A DNA stretch of 64,000 bases from Gymnopilus junonius. Taxonomy: Eukaryota; Basidiomycota; Agaricomycetes; Agaricales; Galerinaceae. The notes below the pieces were generated by a model. The model was not told the DNA's origin and ran no database searches. It saw nothing but the letters and a program-made list of their open reading frames with translations. Every line of letters begins with the position of its first letter. Position 1 is the stretch's first letter. The position numbers and the translations under genes were made by a program. The stretch spans positions 1 through 64,000 of the forward strand of contig JADNYJ010000070.1 of assembly GCA_015501075.1 (NCBI GenBank), written 5' to 3'. Below, in pieces: positions 58,846 through 64,000 of this stretch.

Positions 58846-58998
58846 GCTCAGATAAATGTGGAGTAGCAAAAACAGAGATCTGGACCATGGATCCCAAAAT
58901 ATAGATAGGCAAGGAGAGGTAAGCTATAAGGAGCTGAAGATGTTGCTGAGGGGTGGTGGAGGTGAAAGAAGATGGAGAGCGAGGAGCCATGAGAGAGA

Positions 58999-60006
58999 TC
59001 AAGGAGGAAGGTGGAGCCTGAGAATGGCCAGCTGCTGTTCAGCATGGATAGCAGGGTTTTCCTGAATATAATCTTCCAAGCCTGAGAGGACCAATGACCA
59101 ATGGCCTGAATGATATCCTTCAGAAGGCCCAAATTGGCATAAAAGGTTGCACCACTGGCCCGGGTGAATGGCCACCAAACTCATGGCCCAGGATGGCAAA
59201 AAGTGAGCATCAAACCAGGAGTAAGAAGGATGAGAACCATCCCTACATAAGAAGAGGGCTGGATGAGCACCATGCAGCATGTTGCACAGGCCAACATATT
59301 GATGAAGGAGGGTGACAGGGTCAGCAACTGACTAAGGGGTGAAAAAAATTTCAGTTCCCCTGTAAAATGGATCATCCTTATGATAAGGCAGGTGATACTG
59401 AGCACGGTGGCCTGGAAAGGTGAGAGAGGAGTGCTTGATGATCTTCTGCCAGTCAAAAAGGCTCTTGCTGTTCTTCTGAATAAGCTCCCCTGACCTGTGA
59501 CATGCATAGAAACAACATGAAAGAATGGTGATGAAAAGAAGATCATCATAAGATTTGGAAGAGGCAGCCACTTCAAGGAAGGCCTTGAGGTGAGAGAGAT
59601 GAAGAGGCAGCTTGCACTGCACACCATCTGCACAAACCTTCTTGGAACCCCAAATGGTTGACTGAATGAGAGGATGTGACTGACTGGCATTGAAATGTGG
59701 GTAAAGATCAATCAAGAAGTGATGAACCCCAGTCAAATACTTCAGACCCAAAGCAATGAACTTAAAAGTATAGGCAATATACCGTGAGAGGGTCGAGGGG
59801 GTAGGGTCAAGGGGCAGAGAGTGGGCAACACAAAAAGCAATGTAATCCCTCATACCCATAGCATACCCCTGCACTGTGGACTTCTCAATAGCACTAACTT
59901 GAAGATGAAGAGCATGCTTATCGAGATTGGCAAGGGGCATGGGGTGGCAGACCCTCTGAGGAACAGAGGGCCCACCAAGGGCACTCAAAAGGACTCCCTC
60001 CATCAT
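58999..60006 (-). pseudogene. DIRS tyrosine recombinase
   Basis: The frame 60006-59332 gives VQGYAMGMRDYIAFCVAHSL, SKKVCADGVQCKLPLHLSHL, then FYACHRSGELI (first catalytic Arg). After frame changes, TRASGATFYANLGLL (box with the second Arg), IIQAIGHWSSQAW (H/W box) and, in yet another frame, EDYIQENPAIHAEQQL (Tyr nucleophile) follow at about 59165-59030. At least two single-base indels separate these motifs, so this copy cannot make an active enzyme. Confidence 0.75.
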
Positions 60007-61700
60007 GCCAGCAGAAGGTCCCTTGGTGGGGAGAAAAGGCGGATGCGATCAGCAGGGTATTTCAAATGATACTCCTCAAAAAGGAGATGTGAAAGCATGT
60101 CTGCATGGATGTTGAGTTTGCTGGGAATGTGTCTGACATGGAGGTCAATGCCAGACTCCAAGACCACACCAGTGGCAGCCAACAGGGGCCCATTGTGGAG
60201 AGCTTCAGAAGCCTGTAAAGAGTTGAAAACAGCCACAGAATTGAGGCTGTCAGTATGGATAAGAAGCCTACAAGGCAGCCTAGACAGAGAAGCCACATAG
60301 TGAATAGCAGACAAAATAGCCACCATCTCCAAGAAGAAGATCTTGACCTTGACCTCTGGCAGATAGGCAGCCAATGGGTAGACAAAAGCTTGATTCAAAA
60401 ATATGAAGGCAAGGCCCAACTTCAAACTAGCATCTATCCAGATAACCATGTCAGCCTCACTGTTGGGCCACATGCCATCATCAACAAAATGAATGCCAAT
60501 TGCCTTGGGGATGACAGAGGCCAGCCAGGAGAGGTCAGAGATAACCTGGGCATTGATTGGAATGCCAGATAAGGGATGACACTTCCTGCTTGTCTTCTGA
60601 TAAAGCTCAGTGATGGCAGGTCGACCCCAGGGCAAGACATTGAGGAGCCAGTTGATATGGCCACCAAGGCACTGCCAGTCTCGCAAGAGGGGCTTACACC
60701 CAGGAGTGGCAAGGAAAGACTTAATCTTGTCCAGAATGTCATCAACAGAGAAGGGAGAGAGAGACAGGGATCCATTGTTAGCATCAACCCAGAACCCAAT
60801 GATCTTCAACACTTCTCCATGCTCCTGCTTCTTGTCTTCAAAGGGACACCAAATTGATTCCCAAAACAGGAGAAGCTGTACTTGGCAGCATGGACAAAGC
60901 TTGCCTCAAAAGAAGACAAGGTTGTCAGCAAAATCCCAACCAAAGAAGTCATCCATATATACAAAAAGGCAAGTAAGATCTAACTTCCTGATCACCAACC
61001 AGCAGGGCAGGCCTGAAACTATGCACCAAATCCTAGGTGAAGCCCGATTGCCAAATACCAAATGCTGCATAATGTGAAGTCTCCCATCAACTGTGACAAC
61101 CTGATGCAATTGCCACAGCAGATGTGCAGGGAGATTAAGAAAGGTGGATGCAACATCTGACTTGAACATAACAAAAGAGTGACCTGGAAAAGCCTTCTGT
61201 GCCTCCCGGAGAGCCTGCCCAAAATTGTGCATATCATCATACCACACCTTAGCCTTGGCCTTGGGGATCTCATTGTTTATCCCAGACCTGCTATGGTCAG
61301 TAATGACATGGGCTTTCTCCTTCTGCCACACCACAAACATGGGGGACAGCTTCATGCCTGGCAGTAAGTCGGAGATGGGGAGTTCAGGAGACCAGTGATC
61401 ACCAGCATATTCCTTGTCTTGGAAGGTTCTGATAGCCTCGAGGTCCTCCTCTTCAGTGGCATAGTTTGAAGTCAAAGTGCATTCCTCCTTCCATTCTTCT
61501 TTGTCAAAGGGCCAGAAGCCCTCCCACAAGCCACACAGGACTGAATGCACAAATGGCTGGTTTGGATGGTCATGAAGCATGGCTTCAAGCTTGTCAACAT
61601 CAAAAGGGGTGTCAACCTTGATGTACCCCTCCATGGCCTCCAGCGAGGCCTGAATGGAAGGATCATTGAGCAGGTGAGATTGCAGGAAAGGAAGGGGAGC
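60003..61700 (-). CDS. DIRS reverse transcriptase and RNase H
   Basis: The frame 61634-60906 contains EGFWPFDKEEWKEECTL, VITDHSRSGINNEIP, SFVMFKSDVASTFLNLPAHL (first catalytic Asp), HLVFGNRASPRIW and FVYMDDFFGW (YMDD at 60959-60948). A short out-of-frame stretch leads to the frame 60812-60003, with LKIIGFWVDANNGSLSLS, CLGGHINWLLNVLPWGRP, MVIWIDASLKLGLAFI (RNase H Asp), FFLEMVAILSAIHY (Glu) and IHTDSLNSVAVF (Asp), then HIPSKLNIHADMLSH. All key RT and RNase H residues are visible. One frame break near 60870 prevents a continuous protein. Confidence 0.85.
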
Positions 61701-61763
61701 AGCAGTTTTGGTGTAAAGTGCAGCTGGAGAGAGAGTAGGTGAAGATGAATCAGACCAAAGAAA

Positions 61764-62127
61764 TCAATGATGGAAGTGAGGGCAATTGAGTAAGGGCTCT
61801 GCTTTCCACTTGACTCCTGAAGATGAAGACAGAGACTTAGGCCCAGTCTGTGCCTGAGCTGCCTTCTTGAGAACTGCTTCCTTCACCTGCTCATCACTTA
61901 GCTTGGAGTAGGATGAGGCAGGTGGCTTTGTCCTTGGCCCTGTGTTGTCCACTACATTCACTGTAATACCCATGCTTGCACCTATTCTTGCAAGGGTCCT
62001 CACACCACCCCAGGTTCCAATTCTGGCAGATAACCATTGACCACTTCACAGGCTGAGGCAGAGATGGCGCAGCCCTCTTCACCCCAACACCGGAGTGTGG
62101 GCTGTTTGCCTGAGACAAGAAAACCAT
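61764..62127 (-). CDS. DIRS gag C-terminal zinc-binding segment
   Basis: Reads MVICQNWNLGWCEDPCKNRC, then KHGYYSECSGQHRAKDKATC. Cys and His spacing (C-x7-C-x3-C-x3-C...H...C-x2-C-x4-H variants) resembles the Cys-rich tail of DIRS gag proteins. A spacer with ASSYSKLSDEQVKEAVLKKA then leads toward the RT. A one-base shift separates the two parts. Confidence 0.65.
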
Positions 62128-63386
62128 AAATGGAATGTTGAGTTCAGTCCAGTGATAGGGTACCTACCCAGTTACCTATGAATTTCGTGATTTTACTATA
62201 TTTATGCACTAAATATATCATTAATGATCCCAGATAACACACCTAATACAAGGGTATTAAGAGTAGGCAGTATGACCTCATACTGGCCAACTAAAGACAG
62301 AGTGTCTATTATGAAACTACTACCAATAGCGCGATGGTAGTAACTGAGTAATGATCTAGGACTAGGTCTATTCAGTAAGCTCAGAGGTGCCTATAACAAG
62401 GGTTACCAAAGATCTAAATGGGACCTAATAATACACTCAAGTCATTAACTATCAAGAGGGCATTGCTGATATGTGATGGTACCCAAGACCTGATAATAGT
62501 GCAAACCTCTAAATATGGAGGTAGCCCAAAAATATCTAAATAGCTTGCATAAGGAAATATGGTGATTAGTGCAGAAACTGTAGGCACGTTCCCAGGAGCA
62601 ATCCTTCCAATAATAGATATGGCTTAAGTGGGAGATAGTCCACCCACTGGCCTGGCACCACAATGGTGCAATAGCTTGAGGCCTAGCATCTAGACTAAAT
62701 AGCACATCATTATCCTGATGATAAGACCACCAGCCAAATTAATTGGACCTAACTGAGTGGACAATTCCCCCCATCACTCAAAAGTACATTAGTAAAATAG
62801 GGTGCTGAATTAGGCATGGACCTGCTGAGTAGGGATAGAGTACACCCAGCAGTTTTATGCACTAATAATAGAGACTCTCTCATAGGTATAAAAGCTGTAG
62901 AAAACCAGTAGAATAGGGAGGCAGTCCACCCCGTAGAGCACAGATAATAGCACAGACACATTCAGGAGGAGTACCTCAGTGATTAAAACCAGATAATTGA
63001 TTGTTCCATTTCATTTCATTGAAATCAATTGAAGTTGTGGCCTGTTTCATTTCATTTCATTGAAAGCCATTTGCATTGAGAACCCTCATTTCATTTCATT
63101 TTGTAAAAGGGTCAGAACTTGCTAAGATACTCTACTATGTTTAGCACAGACAGTTAAATCAAAGCACCCCAGTTAAAAGCCAACCAAAAGACTACCAAGT
63201 CACTAAGATCTTAAAATCTATCCATGCCTCCAAACAACTTTACCTAGAGCTTGTCTCAATAGAGGTGTTTGCGAAGACAAGAGTTGAGTTTGAAGTAGAG
63301 GGTGTTGTTGTTGTTGTAGAATGATAACTAGTGTGCTAAACTAAGAGCTCTACTCTTACATTCACCCTTAAGCAAGAACTAGTGTT
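62128..63386. other. 1.26-kb non-coding segment splitting the DIRS gag
   Basis: The segment is AT-rich with no ORF of interest. Its ends resemble splice sites (GTGAAA after the gag block on the minus strand and TTTTCTTGTCTCAG before the zinc segment), but it is far longer than the other introns here. It could be an insertion; no target duplication was found. Confidence 0.45.
63005..63102. repeat. ATTTC microsatellite-like tracts
   Basis: Three clusters of TTTCATTTCATT, each followed by GAA(A/T)-containing inverted counterparts (TTCATTGAAATC, TTCATTGAAAGC). Confidence 0.7.
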
Positions 63387-63965
63387 TCACTGGTCATCCA
63401 GATGGAAAGGACTCTTCGCATATTTATCCTGAACCTCAACCTTGAAACTGATCACAAGCTGGGGTTGAGAAGGGGCTGTGCAGAAGAGATCCAACACAAA
63501 CTGCCGGTAGCCTTCCAGCTCATCAGCGCAGTGGAAATAGACCAGGATGACCCCAGTGCTCCAAGCACTGAAGACATGAATCCACTCTGACTCTGTTCTG
63601 ATTGGCTTCTTTGCAGAAACTTGGTCCTTCTTGACCAAGCTAAAACCCCCAACAAACTCCTTGGCCTTGTCATCATGGTTGTACCCTTGATCCATGGATG
63701 CATGAAGCTTCTCAAAGTCAATGAATGCATCCTTAGTGATGTCCTTCCAGATGGACTGGGGAATTGGGTCTGGCAGATGCTGAAGCTGGAGGAGGCTGAT
63801 GAGGGTGTCCAGCATCCTTTCAGCAGTGAGAGCATGTTGGAGTTTCCAGGTTTCCTTGATGTGAGGATCAGCATTAGATGTGACTGAGAGATCCTTGAGA
63901 TGAGGGGCAACTGCAAGGAGACTGCTGGGGAGAGAGAGGGTGGCAGGATGGCTGGCATCCAGCAA
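63387..63965 (-). CDS. DIRS gag-like protein, N-terminal part
   Basis: A 192-aa frame: LDTLISLLQLQHLPDPIPQS, FIDFEKLHASMDQGY, then AKKPIRTESEWIHVFSAWST, ADELEGYRQFVLDLF and QDKYAKSPFHLDDQ. The phrase K-P-x-x-x-E-x-x-W-x-x-x-F-x-A-W followed by DxYAKSPFHLDD is what I recall from gag proteins of mushroom DIRS elements. The frame probably starts beyond the window. Confidence 0.7.
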   Translation of the reverse strand: MLDASHPATLSLPSSLLAVAPHLKDLSVTSNADPHIKETWKLQHALTAERMLDTLISLLQLQHLPDPIPQSIWKDITKDAFIDFEKLHASMDQGYNHDDKAKEFVGGFSLVKKDQVSAKKPIRTESEWIHVFSAWSTGVILVYFHCADELEGYRQFVLDLFCTAPSQPQLVISFKVEVQDKYAKSPFHLDDQ

Positions 63966-64000
63966 GTGAGCGATATCATCAGTGGAGAAGGCAACTGGAC

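Larger units (their letters stand above)
58846..64000 (-). mobile_element. DIRS-like tyrosine-recombinase retrotransposon
   Basis: On the minus strand the order is gag, zinc-binding segment, reverse transcriptase, RNase H and tyrosine recombinase, with no integrase or protease, which defines DIRS-type elements. It runs off the right edge at its 5' side. The gag is interrupted by about 1.26 kb without coding capacity. Confidence 0.82.

Overview
This is a eukaryotic, almost certainly basidiomycete (Agaricomycete) window. It is AT-leaning, has short fungal introns (GTAAGT/GTATGT donors, 45-110 nt), and holds protein families that pile up in mushroom genomes: KDZ-associated CxC5/CxC6 proteins, Helitrons with a DUF6570-like leader, Ulp1 plus DDE-1 elements, Spt5-like NGN/KOW genes, MULEs and DIRS-type retrotransposons. 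Nothing suggests bacteria, a plasmid or a virus. Most of the sequence is transposon-derived and in various states of decay. Exon joins and family names below were read by eye from translations; no search was run.

Layout. 1-0.9 kb: edge of a minus-strand gene with an RNase H1 N-terminal (viroplasmin-type) domain. 1.6-1.9 kb: 137-bp tandem duplication. 2.0-4.85 kb: multi-exon repetitive gene with TGA stops. 4.85-13.3 kb: mostly non-coding, with a 213-bp duplication and diverged repeats. 13.35-15.2 kb: LTR-like region, nested TA-flanked MITE and a Ty3/gypsy-like gag. 17.55-18.44 kb: a Ras-family gene with eroded GTP motifs. 18.9-21.8 kb: Spt5-like remnant. 22.42-28.64 kb: a complete 6.2-kb KDZ-type element with inverted termini, subterminal repeats and a target-site duplication, inserted inside another ORF. 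31.2-31.9 kb: second Spt5-like fragment. 33.1-41.05 kb: degraded Helitron (Rep then PIF1 helicase) ending in hairpins. 42.69 kb: 156-bp hAT-like MITE with an 8-bp duplication. 43.1-46.9 kb: Ulp1 protease and DDE-1 transposase remnants. 47.26-49.90 kb: the one clear conserved host gene, a seven-exon Hos3-like histone deacetylase on the minus strand with E-box and ACGCGT motifs upstream. 51-53.2 kb: an ORF split by a poly(A)-tailed retroposon. 53.4-56.05 kb: MULE transposase with SWIM finger. 58.7-64 kb: DIRS-like element (gag, RT, RNase H, tyrosine recombinase) running off the right edge.

Two themes link these parts. The window is a nest of insertions, three of which still carry readable target-site duplications, and two of those interrupt reading frames that close exactly when the insert is removed. 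Decay of the older elements repeatedly looks like CpG deamination: in-frame stops are mostly TGA where arginine (CGA) is expected, and two catalytic aspartates of the DDE-1 transposase became asparagine at former CpG sites. The KDZ 5' region and the deacetylase locus keep dense CpG, so they are either younger or protected.
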